A stretch of 50,810 nucleotides of DNA from positions 1-50,810 of the forward strand of contig JAGXSQ010000064.1 of NCBI GenBank assembly GCA_018333395.1, written 5' to 3'. The first letter of the stretch is position 1, and each line of letters starts with the position of its first letter. The notes beneath the pieces are model-generated. The model had not been told where the DNA came from, searched no databases, and was given only the letters and a program-made list of their open reading frames with translations. This document shows positions 9,163 to 16,809 of this stretch, piece by piece. Source of the DNA: Dethiobacter sp. (GTDB taxonomy: Bacteria; Bacillota_D; Dethiobacteria; Dethiobacterales; Dethiobacteraceae). Both the position numbers and the translations under genes were made by a program.

Positions 9163-9393
9163 CTAGTGAAGCTCCGGTCCGCGCAAAAAAACAAGCTCGC
9201 TTTCTGCCGCAAATCTCTGCGCCTCCAAGCATTCTTCGCAGAGAAGGCGCACCAGCACATTCCCAGCAGAGTCATACTGTATTATATCTTCTCCCGCCTG
9301 CGACGTCAATGCCGCTAGCCTCGCATCCCCCGCCTGCACCGTCATTCTGGCCAGTTGTTCGCCGCAGTTTCTGCAAATCCAGAGCAAAAGCAT
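9163..9393 (-). CDS. fin: Anti-sigma-F factor Fin
   Basis: This small protein of 76 residues has two CxxC pairs (ICRNCGEQL near 7-10 and LCEECLEAQ near 52-55). Between them is the pattern DIIQYDSAGNVLVRLLCEEC, which closely follows Bacillus Fin (YabK). Fin is made in the forespore and inhibits sigma-F to help the switch to sigma-G. The location next to mfd and near pth is the conserved fin position. The ATG start at 9393 has a GAGAGGT ribosome site. Confidence 0.85.
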   Translation of the reverse strand: MLLLWICRNCGEQLARMTVQAGDARLAALTSQAGEDIIQYDSAGNVLVRLLCEECLEAQRFAAESELVFLRGPELH

Positions 9394-9444
9394 AACTTAC
9401 CTCTCTGACACGTTTGTCCCTAGTATGGAACAAAGAGGCAGAAA

Positions 9445-10287
9445 CTATGCGCCTGCTTCCCGGCCGATAACGGGATAAGTGCCAAGCAACTTCAGTAGCA
9501 CCGCTTCATCAGCTGCCTCCCTGATAGCCAGCTTGACGGCCTGATCATCAGGCGTGCCGTCGAGGTCCACAAAAAAGATGTACTCACCAAGCTGACGCTT
9601 GGCCGGCCGTGACTCAATGCGGGTCAGGTTGACACCATGGACCGCAAAAGACTGTAACACCCGATAGAGACTGCCGGCAGCGTTCTTGACAGCAAAAAGC
9701 AACGAAGTCTTGACCGGACGGCCGAAGGTTTTTCCTTGCCTGGCAAGAACGACAAAGCGGGTGCGATTGCCATTGTCCTGAATAGCGCTGCTCAGTATCT
9801 GCAAGTTATAGCTCACGGCGGCGCGGCGGCTGCCGATGGCGGCACTGCCGGATCCGCTCCCGGATACCAGCGCCGCCGCTTCCGCCGTGCTAAAGACGGG
9901 GACAGTTTCCACACCGGCGAAATGCCGCCGCAGATACCGGCGGCACTGGGCCAACGCCTGGGGGTGGGAATAAATCCGTCGGATAGCGGCCGTGTCACCG
10001 CCAGTGGCCAGCAGGTTGTGCTCAATATCGAGCACCAGTTCTGCAGCTATTTGCAGTTCGGCGCTGGTAGTAAGGATGTCGAGCGTCACATTGACGGATC
10101 CTTCCAGTGAATTTTCCAGGGGCACCACAGCATAGTCGGCAGCTCCATCCTCCACGGCTTCCGCGCAATCCTCGATAAGCGGGCAGGGAAGAAGGTCAGC
10201 GTCCACACCGAGCAGTGCCGCGCTCTGCAGCGCTGCCTCCTCTGAGAAAGTGCCCTGCGGGCCTAGGTACGCTACTCTCATTTTCAT
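9445..10287 (-). CDS. pheA: Prephenate dehydratase
   Basis: The protein has 280 residues. An N-terminal catalytic domain (VAYLGPQGTFSEEAAL; later NRTRFVVLAR with the key TRF motif) is followed by a C-terminal ACT domain with the Phe-binding signature LTRIESRPAKRQLGEYIFFVD. It converts prephenate to phenylpyruvate and is normally feedback-inhibited by phenylalanine. Its start overlaps the aroF stop as ATGA, so the two are translated together under the upstream T-box. Confidence 0.95.
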   Translation of the reverse strand: MKMRVAYLGPQGTFSEEAALQSAALLGVDADLLPCPLIEDCAEAVEDGAADYAVVPLENSLEGSVNVTLDILTTSAELQIAAELVLDIEHNLLATGGDTAAIRRIYSHPQALAQCRRYLRRHFAGVETVPVFSTAEAAALVSGSGSGSAAIGSRRAAVSYNLQILSSAIQDNGNRTRFVVLARQGKTFGRPVKTSLLFAVKNAAGSLYRVLQSFAVHGVNLTRIESRPAKRQLGEYIFFVDLDGTPDDQAVKLAIREAADEAVLLKLLGTYPVIGREAGA

Positions 10288-11318
10288 TTAGCTTTCTCTC
10301 CCCGACAAAGTTTTTTCCCCAGCACCGGCGCCAGCGCGGCCAGTTCATCCATCAGTTCCGAAAAGTGGGCGGGGGTTAGTGATTGAGGTCCGTCGCAAAG
10401 AGCTCTGGCCGGGTCGGGATGGACTTCAATCAGCAGGCCATCGGCTCCGGCCGCCAAGGCGGCCAGCGACAGCGGGCGAACCAGGCGCCACTGGCCGGCG
10501 GCGTGGCTCGGATCAACCACCACAGGCAGGTGGGAAAGGCGCTTGGCCAGCGCCACGGCGCTGATGTCCAGGGTATTGCGGGTGTATGTCTCGAAAGTTC
10601 GGATACCGCGCTCGCAAAGAATCACATCGTCATTGCCCTCGGACAAGATATATTCTGCCGCCATCAGCCATTCTTCCACCGTGGCTGAAAGCCCGCGTTT
10701 GAGCAGAACCGGGCGGCGCAGCTTTCCTACTTCCCGCAGCAGCGGAAAATTCTGCATGTTCCGCGCCCCCACCTGCACCACGTCGGCCACCCCCGCCACC
10801 AGCTCCACATCGGCGGCATTAATTACTTCCGTCACGATAGCCAGACCAGTTTCTTCCCTGGCCTGCGCCAGATATTCCAGGCCAATCTTCTCCAGCCCCT
10901 GAAAGGCGTAAGGAGAAGTCCGTGGCTTAAAAGCGCCACCCCGCAATCCGACTGCGCCCGCCTGCCGTACTGCCCAGGCAGCCTGCCTGAGTTGCTCCCG
11001 GCTCTCCACAGCGCACGGCCCGGCCATCACAGAAAAGAACCCCCCGCCAAGGCAAAGAGGCCCGGCCCGTACCACCGAATCTTCCGTCTTAGCCTCACGG
11101 CTGACAAGTTTAAAAGGCTGCATGATCCTTACTACTTTTTCCACCCCTGGCAATACCTCCAGCCCCGGAGGTACCCCTCCCAGTTCGGATCCCACAGCAG
11201 CGACCACCAGCCGCGACACGCCACGAATCTGGTGACAGCAGTAGCCGTGTTCCTGCAGTTTTTCTTCCACCGCTCTAACTTCTTCCTCCCTGGCGTCCAG
11301 GTTCATGACCACAATCAT
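10284..11318 (-). CDS. aroF: 3-deoxy-7-phosphoheptulonate (DAHP) synthase, KDSA-like class
   Basis: The protein has 344 residues from ATG 11318, which has the strong ribosome site GGGGAGGTGATTTCT. The frame stays open for 79 more codons upstream, but those lie inside the T-box RNA and are not coding. A ferredoxin-like regulatory domain (residues 1-70) precedes the DAHP synthase barrel (SVMAGPCAVESREQLRQAA; GAFKPRTSPYAFQGL; PVVVDPSHAAGQW). It makes the first committed intermediate of aromatic amino acid synthesis. It forms a two-gene operon with pheA, inserted between fin and pth. Confidence 0.95.
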   Translation of the reverse strand: MIVVMNLDAREEEVRAVEEKLQEHGYCCHQIRGVSRLVVAAVGSELGGVPPGLEVLPGVEKVVRIMQPFKLVSREAKTEDSVVRAGPLCLGGGFFSVMAGPCAVESREQLRQAAWAVRQAGAVGLRGGAFKPRTSPYAFQGLEKIGLEYLAQAREETGLAIVTEVINAADVELVAGVADVVQVGARNMQNFPLLREVGKLRRPVLLKRGLSATVEEWLMAAEYILSEGNDDVILCERGIRTFETYTRNTLDISAVALAKRLSHLPVVVDPSHAAGQWRLVRPLSLAALAAGADGLLIEVHPDPARALCDGPQSLTPAHFSELMDELAALAPVLGKKLCRGEKAK

Positions 11319-11337
11319 AGAAATCACCTCCCCTAAG

Positions 11338-11619
11338 ATAAATAAAAAAACCGCCCGGTCAAGGGACGGAAATTCCGCAGTACCACCCTGCTTGGCGCTC
11401 GTGCGCCCACTTACTCCAGGTACGGGAGCAAACCTCCGATACCTGCCCCATGTTAACGGGCGGGATAACCCGGCACGGCCTACTCTAATTTCAGCCTGCG
11501 GCTCCGGAGGGAACTTCGGGCAATCCGCATCCAGGGATGCTTCCAGTCTCGACATCCCCTCCCTGTGAACCGGGCATTATCCTACTTTTCTCCATCATCG
11601 CCTGTTGGCCATTAAATTA
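11338..11619 (-). promoter_or_regulatory. T-box riboswitch, probable tRNA-Phe specificity, with terminator
   Basis: On the minus strand the leader has the T-box core AGGGTGGTACTGCGGAA (11373-11389). It also has an AGTA motif in GGAGAAAAGTAGGATAAT near its 5' end and the typical linker AGTAGGCCGTGCCGGG leading into Stem III. A terminator (CCGTCC/GGGCGG followed by seven T, 11344-11370) overlaps the antiterminator. Stem I can be drawn with GGAG/CTCC closing the specifier loop. The loop's 3' side reads GAAGTTCCC, placing UUC (Phe) at 11511-11513. Uncharged tRNA-Phe would then turn on aroF-pheA, which fits the pathway. T-box identity is firm; the UUC reading is inference. Confidence 0.85.
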
Positions 11620-11625
11620 GCTCAA

Positions 11626-11654
11626 ATTATAGCACCTGCACAGCGCGAAGTAAA
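11626..11654 (-). promoter_or_regulatory. Sigma-A promoter of the T-box/aroF-pheA operon
   Basis: The minus strand has TTTACT (11649-11654), a 17-base spacer and TATAAT (11626-11631). It abuts the end of pth, so the aromatic operon is an independent unit within the cluster. Confidence 0.6.
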
Positions 11655-11655
11655 G

Positions 11656-12225
11656 TCATTTTTTCGGAGTACCGTTAAAACTGTTCATAGCCGTGTCAAT
11701 CCCTGCCTCGGCAAAACAGAGCGCTGCTTCTACAGCCACGGTCAACATCTCCTCCATCATGTCTGCCTCCGCCAGTGAAAAAGCCTCCAGGACGTAGTCT
11801 GCGGCCTCTCCAGCCATCGGCCGGCCAATCCCTAGGCGCAAGCGTGGAAAATCCTCCGTAGCTAGGTGGTCAATAATTGATTTCAGACCGTTGTGGCCGC
11901 CGCTACCTCCGCGCGGGCGCAGGCGTATACTTCCGGGCGGAAGATCCAGGTCATCGCAGACGACGAGCAGGCGGGCCGGCTTGACGCCGAACGCGCGGCA
12001 CAACGCAACGGCAGCCAGTCCGCTATTGTTCATGTAGGTGAGCGGCTTGGCCAAGACCATCTGCTGCCCGCCAACCTGCCCATGTCCGCAAAAAGAATGG
12101 CCGCGCGCCTGATAAAGCGGAATCTTCACCCGGGACGACAGCTTATCTACCACTCTAAAGCCCACGTTATGCCTCGTCAGCAGGTAGCGCGGACCCGGAT
12201 TGCCAAGGCCCAGAATGATGACCAT
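11656..12225 (-). CDS. pth: Peptidyl-tRNA hydrolase
   Basis: The protein has 189 residues from ATG 12225. Upstream codons in the same frame run through a palindromic repeat and are not coding. The family start IILGLGNPGPRYLLTRHNVGF contains the catalytic His (TRHNVGF), and VVCDDLDLPPGSIRLRPRGGSGGHNGLKSI is present (positions about 90-120). It frees tRNA from prematurely released peptidyl-tRNA. The counterpart in Bacillus is spoVC. The nearest strong Shine-Dalgarno (GAGGAGGG) is 12 bases from the ATG, a little far. The prs-pth order is conserved. Confidence 0.95.
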   Translation of the reverse strand: MVIILGLGNPGPRYLLTRHNVGFRVVDKLSSRVKIPLYQARGHSFCGHGQVGGQQMVLAKPLTYMNNSGLAAVALCRAFGVKPARLLVVCDDLDLPPGSIRLRPRGGSGGHNGLKSIIDHLATEDFPRLRLGIGRPMAGEAADYVLEAFSLAEADMMEEMLTVAVEAALCFAEAGIDTAMNSFNGTPKK

Positions 12226-12251
12226 TTCTAGCGCCAACCCTCCTCTGAAAA

Positions 12252-12281
12252 CGTAGATTCCCGCTTGCGCGGGAATGACAT
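12252..12281. repeat. Short palindromic (REP-like) repeat between prs and pth
   Basis: ATTCCCGC and GCGGGAAT form a perfect 8-bp stem with a four-base loop. Read through, it encodes the well known spurious string VIPAQAGI, seen in many genomes that carry dispersed REP-like palindromes. It may act as a transcript hairpin between prs and pth. Confidence 0.6.
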
Positions 12282-12307
12282 AGAGCCTCTGAACAGTACG
12301 GCAAGTC

Positions 12308-13252
12308 TTAGTCGAACAGCTTGGAAACAGAGAGCTCCTCATGTATACGGATGATAGCGTCCCCAATCAATTGCGCCACGGAAAGGACGCGGATTTTAGC
12401 AAACTGTTTCTCGGGCGCCAAAGGGATGGTGTCTGTAACGATAATTTCCGTAATCGGCGCGTTCGCCAGGCGTTCCACGGCCGGTCCGGAAAGGACCGGA
12501 TGGGTACAACAGGCGTAAACTTCCCGGGCGCCGTGTTCCAGTAAGGCGCTGGCTCCCTGAACCACGGTGCCGGCCGTATCAATGATGTCATCAATCATAA
12601 TGACCGTTTTTTCTCTGACGTTACCAATAATGTTCATCACTTCACAAACGTTCGGTTCCGGACGACGCTTGTCGATAATGGCCATAGGCAACTGCAACCT
12701 TTCGGCCAACTCCCTAGCTCGCGTCACCCCTCCCATGTCAGGGGAAACAACCACGGCTGGCGCGATATCTTTCTGTTCCAGATATTTGGCCAAAATAGGC
12801 ATTCCCAGCAGATGGTCGACAGGGATGTTAAAGAAACCCTGTATCTGCCCAGCGTGAAGGTCCATGGCAATAACACGGTTGGCGCCGGCAGCGGTCAGCA
12901 AGTCCGCCACCAGCTTGGCCGTAATCGGATCCCGGGCCCGTGTTTTCCGGTCTTGGCGCGCATAACCGTAATAAGGGATGACGGTATTGATGCTTTTGGC
13001 CGAAGCGCGCTTCAGCGCGTCCATCATAATCAAAAGCTCCATCAGATTGTCATTGATCGGGTTGCAAATCGGCTGCACAACGAAGATGTCGGCACCCCGG
13101 ACGCTTTCCCCGATATAAATCTTGATTTCTCCGTCGCTGAAGCGTTTCACCTCGGCCACACCCAAAGGAACTCCTACATGATACACAATTTCCTCGGTCA
13201 GCCGCAGGTTGGCGGTGCCACTGAAAATTTTTAGTTTACGTCCACGATACAC
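12308..13252 (-). CDS. prs: Ribose-phosphate pyrophosphokinase
   Basis: The protein has 314 residues and makes PRPP from ribose 5-phosphate and ATP for nucleotide, His and Trp synthesis. Visible motifs are [15 protein letters not shown], the flexible-loop region [39 protein letters not shown] and the PRPP loop [16 protein letters not shown]. The start is the ATG at 13252 with an upstream AGGAGG. It lies directly downstream of glmU, as in Bacillus. Confidence 0.97.
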   Translation of the reverse strand: MYRGRKLKIFSGTANLRLTEEIVYHVGVPLGVAEVKRFSDGEIKIYIGESVRGADIFVVQPICNPINDNLMELLIMMDALKRASAKSINTVIPYYGYARQDRKTRARDPITAKLVADLLTAAGANRVIAMDLHAGQIQGFFNIPVDHLLGMPILAKYLEQKDIAPAVVVSPDMGGVTRARELAERLQLPMAIIDKRRPEPNVCEVMNIIGNVREKTVIMIDDIIDTAGTVVQGASALLEHGAREVYACCTHPVLSGPAVERLANAPITEIIVTDTIPLAPEKQFAKIRVLSVAQLIGDAIIRIHEELSVSKLFD

Positions 13253-13337
13253 GCTGCTGCCAACCTCCTGTTAAATAAAAAGACTTGCTTCACGTTCTCC
13301 CCGCCCCGTTTCTTTTCCTGCTTACAAGCCCTTAATC

Positions 13338-14714
13338 TTATCCTTCTTCTTCTCTTTGCAGAAAACGGGCGGCCATTTTTTCTTTGTTTATCTGCCTAAC
13401 CCGGCCTAGCGCCAAGGCTTCCGCTGGCACATCCCGCGTAACGGTAGAACCGGCGGCAACAAAAGCCCCTTCGCCAATCGAAAGCGGCGCCACCAGATTG
13501 CTGTTGCAACCGATAAAAGTGCGGTCGCCAATGCGCGTCACATGTTTCTGGCGCCCATCGTAATTGACGACAATCGTCCCCGCTCCCAGGTTGACGTCGC
13601 AACCCACCTCGGCATCACCGACATAGCTCAGATGCGGAATTTTACTGCCCCTGCCAATGTCCGACTTTTTAATCTCCACAAAATCACCGACCTTGACGCC
13701 AGTGTGCAACCGCGTTTCCGGTCGCAAGTGGGCAAACGGCCCTACGCTGACATCATCATCCAATACGCTACCGGTAATAACCGAGTGCCTGACAACCACA
13801 GAACTACCCAGTACGCTGTCCCGGATCTCCGTATGTGGGCCAATCGCGCAACCTTCGCCGACAGTAGTATGCCCCAAAAGCAGCGTCCCCGGTAGGAGTA
13901 CCGTCTCCCGCCCAACGTGTACCCCGGCATCAACATAAGTGGTCTCCGGATCCACCATGGTCACGCCGGAAAGCATCAGTTGCGTATTAATCCGCGCCCG
14001 CAGCAACGTCTCCGCCTCCGCCAGTTGCGCGCGGTCGTTAATGCCCAGAGCCAGCCGCCAGTCATTCACGCAACAGGCCGCCACCGCCAGCCCTTTTTGC
14101 AGCAATATCTGCAGCACGTCTGTCAGGTAGTATTCCTCCTGAGAGTTATCGTTCCTCAAGGACGGTAGCGCGTCGTGCAGGGCAGCCGCCTCAAAAAGGT
14201 AGACGCCGGTATTTATTTCGTCGATTTTCCGCTCCTCGCCAGTAGCGTCCCTATCCTCGATAATCCGGGACAACCCACCGGCAGTGTCGCGCACAATGCG
14301 ACCGTATCCCGTGGCTTCAGGAACACGGGACGTCAGCACAGTAGCCGCCGCACCGCGCTCCTCGTGGACAACCTGCAAAGAGCGCAAGACATCGACCGTA
14401 AGTAGCGGCGTATCTCCGCACAGCACAAAAACCAGACCGCTTGGCGGCAACAGAGGCGCTGCCTGCATTACCGCATGGCCTGTACCTAGTTGGCGCTCCT
14501 GGTGAGCATAGCGGACTGAATCTCCAAACTCCTTGCGTACGCTGTCGGCACCATGGCCAACCACGACAATTTTTTCCGCGCAAAGCGGATCGACTGCTCC
14601 CAGAACGTGGCCGAGCAGCGTGCGTCCGCAGAGGCGGTGCAGCACTTTGGGTAGAGAGGACTTCATCCTCTTGCCCTCCCCGGCCGCCAGGATTACCGCT
14701 ATTCTTTGTTGCAT
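13338..14714 (-). CDS. glmU: Bifunctional GlmU (GlcN-1-P acetyltransferase / GlcNAc-1-P uridyltransferase)
   Basis: The protein has 458 residues. The N-terminal uridyltransferase domain starts VILAAGEGKRMKSSLPKVLH. The C-terminal half is a left-handed beta-helix with hexapeptide repeats and the acetyltransferase signatures PHLSYVGDAEVG and NLGAGTIVVNYDG. It makes UDP-GlcNAc for peptidoglycan. The ATG at 14714 follows GGGGGGAG. Length is normal. It is followed by prs. Confidence 0.97.
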   Translation of the reverse strand: MQQRIAVILAAGEGKRMKSSLPKVLHRLCGRTLLGHVLGAVDPLCAEKIVVVGHGADSVRKEFGDSVRYAHQERQLGTGHAVMQAAPLLPPSGLVFVLCGDTPLLTVDVLRSLQVVHEERGAAATVLTSRVPEATGYGRIVRDTAGGLSRIIEDRDATGEERKIDEINTGVYLFEAAALHDALPSLRNDNSQEEYYLTDVLQILLQKGLAVAACCVNDWRLALGINDRAQLAEAETLLRARINTQLMLSGVTMVDPETTYVDAGVHVGRETVLLPGTLLLGHTTVGEGCAIGPHTEIRDSVLGSSVVVRHSVITGSVLDDDVSVGPFAHLRPETRLHTGVKVGDFVEIKKSDIGRGSKIPHLSYVGDAEVGCDVNLGAGTIVVNYDGRQKHVTRIGDRTFIGCNSNLVAPLSIGEGAFVAAGSTVTRDVPAEALALGRVRQINKEKMAARFLQREEEG

Positions 14715-14784
14715 ATGGCTCCCCCCGTAGTAGTTGTCGGAAGCGCTGGCAAAAAGCCGCGCCTGTTATCTCGCGGATGTCAGC

Positions 14785-14820
14785 AAAAAAAAGGAGCCGT
14801 GCGCCGAGCTGCTACGCCTC
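14785..14820 (-). terminator. Probable terminator overlapping the spoVG stop
   Basis: On the minus strand GAGGCGTAGC pairs with GCACGGCTC (one mismatch, one bulge), followed by eight T. The stem includes the last codons of spoVG. This would separate the spoVG transcript from glmU. Confidence 0.55.
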
Positions 14821-15087
14821 TACCAACTCTTTTCCCAGCTCTAAACTGTATGCGGTCAAGACTGCCGCCTGGATAAGCTCACGCGTTTGCGAAGTAATCG
14901 GGTGGGCAATATCCTTAAATTCGCCTTCCGGTGTCCGCTTACTGGGCATGGCCACGAACAAGCCGTTGTTTCCTTCGATTACACGCACGTCATGGACGAC
15001 AAACTGCTCATCCAGAGTGATGGAAACAATCGCTTTCATTTTGCCCTCATGATTCATTTTTCTGATTCTAACGTCGGTCACCCTCAT
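14812..15087 (-). CDS. spoVG: SpoVG, RNA-binding sporulation regulator
   Basis: The protein has 91 residues starting [39 protein letters not shown], with the diagnostic [22 protein letters not shown]. SpoVG is a small regulator that affects septum formation, cortex synthesis and exoprotein genes and binds nucleic acids. The ATG start has AAGGCGGAGAG upstream. Its promoter region has a sigma-H-like site inside an inverted repeat. The position before glmU is conserved. Confidence 0.97.
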   Translation of the reverse strand: MRVTDVRIRKMNHEGKMKAIVSITLDEQFVVHDVRVIEGNNGLFVAMPSKRTPEGEFKDIAHPITSQTRELIQAAVLTAYSLELGKELVEA

Positions 15088-15119
15088 GATTCTCTCCGCC
15101 TTTCCTGTTAGCTACCCAC

Positions 15120-15154
15120 ATTTCTTGTGCTACTTCTATACAAGCACAAGAAAT
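15120..15154. repeat. 12-bp inverted repeat covering the spoVG promoter
   Basis: ATTTCTTGTGCT (15120-15131) and AGCACAAGAAAT (15143-15154) are exact inverted copies around an 11-base loop. The loop holds most of the -10 element. It could be an operator for a dimeric repressor or a 5' RNA hairpin. Confidence 0.7.
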
Positions 15155-15160
15155 TCCTTC
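15131..15160 (-). promoter_or_regulatory. Sigma-H-like promoter of spoVG
   Basis: The minus strand has GAAGGAATT (-35, 15152-15160), an exact match to RNAGGAWWW. After a 12-base spacer comes ATAGAAGTA (-10, 15131-15139), one mismatch from RNNGAATWW. spoVG is a classical sigma-H gene in Bacillus. Confidence 0.6.
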
Positions 15161-15163
15161 TTC

Positions 15164-15925
15164 TTACATGGGAAAAGATTGCTGCTCCCGCCTGACCAAA
15201 TCCAAGTCACTCGGCTTATCAACGTCAGTACCGATTTCGGCAAAACGGCTAAAGACGGCCTTACCGCTCAAACCAAGCAAGTCTGGCAGGCGACTTTCCA
15301 GTTCCGCAACAGACAGGCTTCTAGTCAACAACTTGACAATAAAGCTAACTCCCAACTCTCCGGCTAGCCTGGCCGGACTTTTACGCAAAGCAACAAACCG
15401 GCGCAACCGCGGCATAGCCTCCTCCACTTTGGCCGGATTAAGCAGAAACACATTGCCGCCGGTAAAGACGCCTTCACGTAGCCGGGCATACGTCCGCACC
15501 GCGCCCGGGAATCGTCGTTCGGTGTCTTCCCTGCGGATAATGGGATAATAAAAGTCCGAAAGATACGGTCGGGACTGCACCAGGAAATCATCCAGCGATG
15601 CCGCTGAAAGCAGCGGAATGTCGGCGGTAACAATCAGAAAGTGTCTTCTCGGCCGTAGCGCCAGATAACCGGCCAAGATGTTTTCCGGAATGCTGCCAGT
15701 CTCCGGGACACTCAAAATCGTCTCTTTCCAGGCAAACTGTGCCAGATTCTCCGGTGGACCCACCACCGCAATACGACCCACCTCCGGCGTGGCTCGCAGG
15801 GCGTCCAAAACAAAGGCCAGCAACGGGCGACCGTTAAGCAGAATAAACGCCTTGTTGGAAACATTTTCCAGCCTGGTCAGCTCTGACTCCTTTCCTGTCC
15901 CCGCCAAGACTACGGCGTCAAACAT
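15164..15925 (-). CDS. MobA-like NTP transferase domain protein
   Basis: The protein has 253 residues from ATG 15925 (GGGGGTGGAG upstream). The N-terminus MFDAVVLAGTGKESEL and HFLIVTADIPLLSAASL mark a nucleotidyltransferase fold of the MobA/IspD/GlmU-N type. The C-terminus RFAEIGTDVDKPSDLDLV is also typical. The exact substrate is unknown. It overlaps the end of ispE by 8 bp and sits where purR-yabJ lies in Bacillus. A role in molybdenum cofactor, sugar or isoprenoid nucleotide transfer would be a guess. Confidence 0.8.
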   Translation of the reverse strand: MFDAVVLAGTGKESELTRLENVSNKAFILLNGRPLLAFVLDALRATPEVGRIAVVGPPENLAQFAWKETILSVPETGSIPENILAGYLALRPRRHFLIVTADIPLLSAASLDDFLVQSRPYLSDFYYPIIRREDTERRFPGAVRTYARLREGVFTGGNVFLLNPAKVEEAMPRLRRFVALRKSPARLAGELGVSFIVKLLTRSLSVAELESRLPDLLGLSGKAVFSRFAEIGTDVDKPSDLDLVRREQQSFPM

Positions 15926-16784
15926 TTGCTCCACCCCCAGACCATGTCTCCGTATACCAGGCGTGCAGCCCTTCCTCTCCAATGTCGCAAGCCAGTTTCA
16001 GTGCTTCTAGGCTATCGTCAAGCAGGACAAAAAGAGTCGCCCCGCTCCCGCACATCAGGGTGTGACCGGTAGCCGCCACCTTTTGCTTCAGGTTTGCTAC
16101 AGCGGGAAAAAGCCTGAAGGTCACGGTCTCCAGCGCATTAAAGAGCAAGCGCCCGATCCGCTCCCTGTCACCGGCCACGATAGCCTGGCGCAGCGCCTCG
16201 TATTCCGAGCCTTGCCGCAACTCCTCTGCTTTTAGTTCCGCATACACCCGGGCGGTGGAAACAGCAACCCCCGGGTTAACCAGCACCACATAAAAATGGG
16301 GGCAGGCCGGCAACCGTTCCAGTACATCTCCACGTCCCCGCCCCACCGCTGTACCTCCCTGCAGGCAAAAAGGAACATCCGCACCAAGTTCAGCAGCCAG
16401 GGAAGCAAGAACCTTCCCTTCCCGGGGCAACCGCCACAAGCGGGAAAAGCCGCGCAGGGCGGCCGCGGCGTCGCTGCTACCGCCGCCCAGTCCGGCAGCT
16501 ACCGGAATATTCTTTTCAATCATCACCTCTGCCCCGGCACTGATACCATAATAGCGCCTTAACAGGTCTGCGGCACGCCAGACTAAGTTTTCCGGACCAA
16601 GCGGCAGGGAAGGGTCGCTGCAATGCAACACCAGCCGCCCGTCTTCCCTAGCCGTAAACGAAAGCGTATCATGCAATTTTAGCGACTGGAAAATAGTCCG
16701 CAGCTCGTGGTAGCCATCAGGTCTTTTCCCCAGCACCTCTAGGAACAGATTAATCTTAGCGTGAGCTCGCTCCAAAACTTCCAA
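15918..16784 (-). CDS. ispE: 4-diphosphocytidyl-2-C-methyl-D-erythritol kinase
   Basis: The protein has about 288 residues from the TTG at 16784, 11 bases after AAAGGA; the longer open frame overlaps the upstream kinase gene. GHMP-kinase motifs are visible: RAHAKINLFLEVLGKRPDGYHEL, the ATP loop PVAAGLGGGSSDAAAALRG, and MCGSGATLFVLLDD near the C-terminus. It phosphorylates CDP-methylerythritol in the MEP isoprenoid pathway. It stands next to spoVG-glmU as in many Firmicutes. Confidence 0.93.
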   Translation of the reverse strand: MEVLERAHAKINLFLEVLGKRPDGYHELRTIFQSLKLHDTLSFTAREDGRLVLHCSDPSLPLGPENLVWRAADLLRRYYGISAGAEVMIEKNIPVAAGLGGGSSDAAAALRGFSRLWRLPREGKVLASLAAELGADVPFCLQGGTAVGRGRGDVLERLPACPHFYVVLVNPGVAVSTARVYAELKAEELRQGSEYEALRQAIVAGDRERIGRLLFNALETVTFRLFPAVANLKQKVAATGHTLMCGSGATLFVLLDDSLEALKLACDIGEEGLHAWYTETWSGGGANV

Positions 16785-16809
16785 ATTAGTCGCGTCCTTT
16801 CGCTCGCTG

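Noticed and set aside
11319..11555. 79-codon N-terminal extension of DAHP synthase
   Set aside because: It runs through the T-box RNA and its terminator. The ATG at 11318 has a strong ribosome site and gives the family start.
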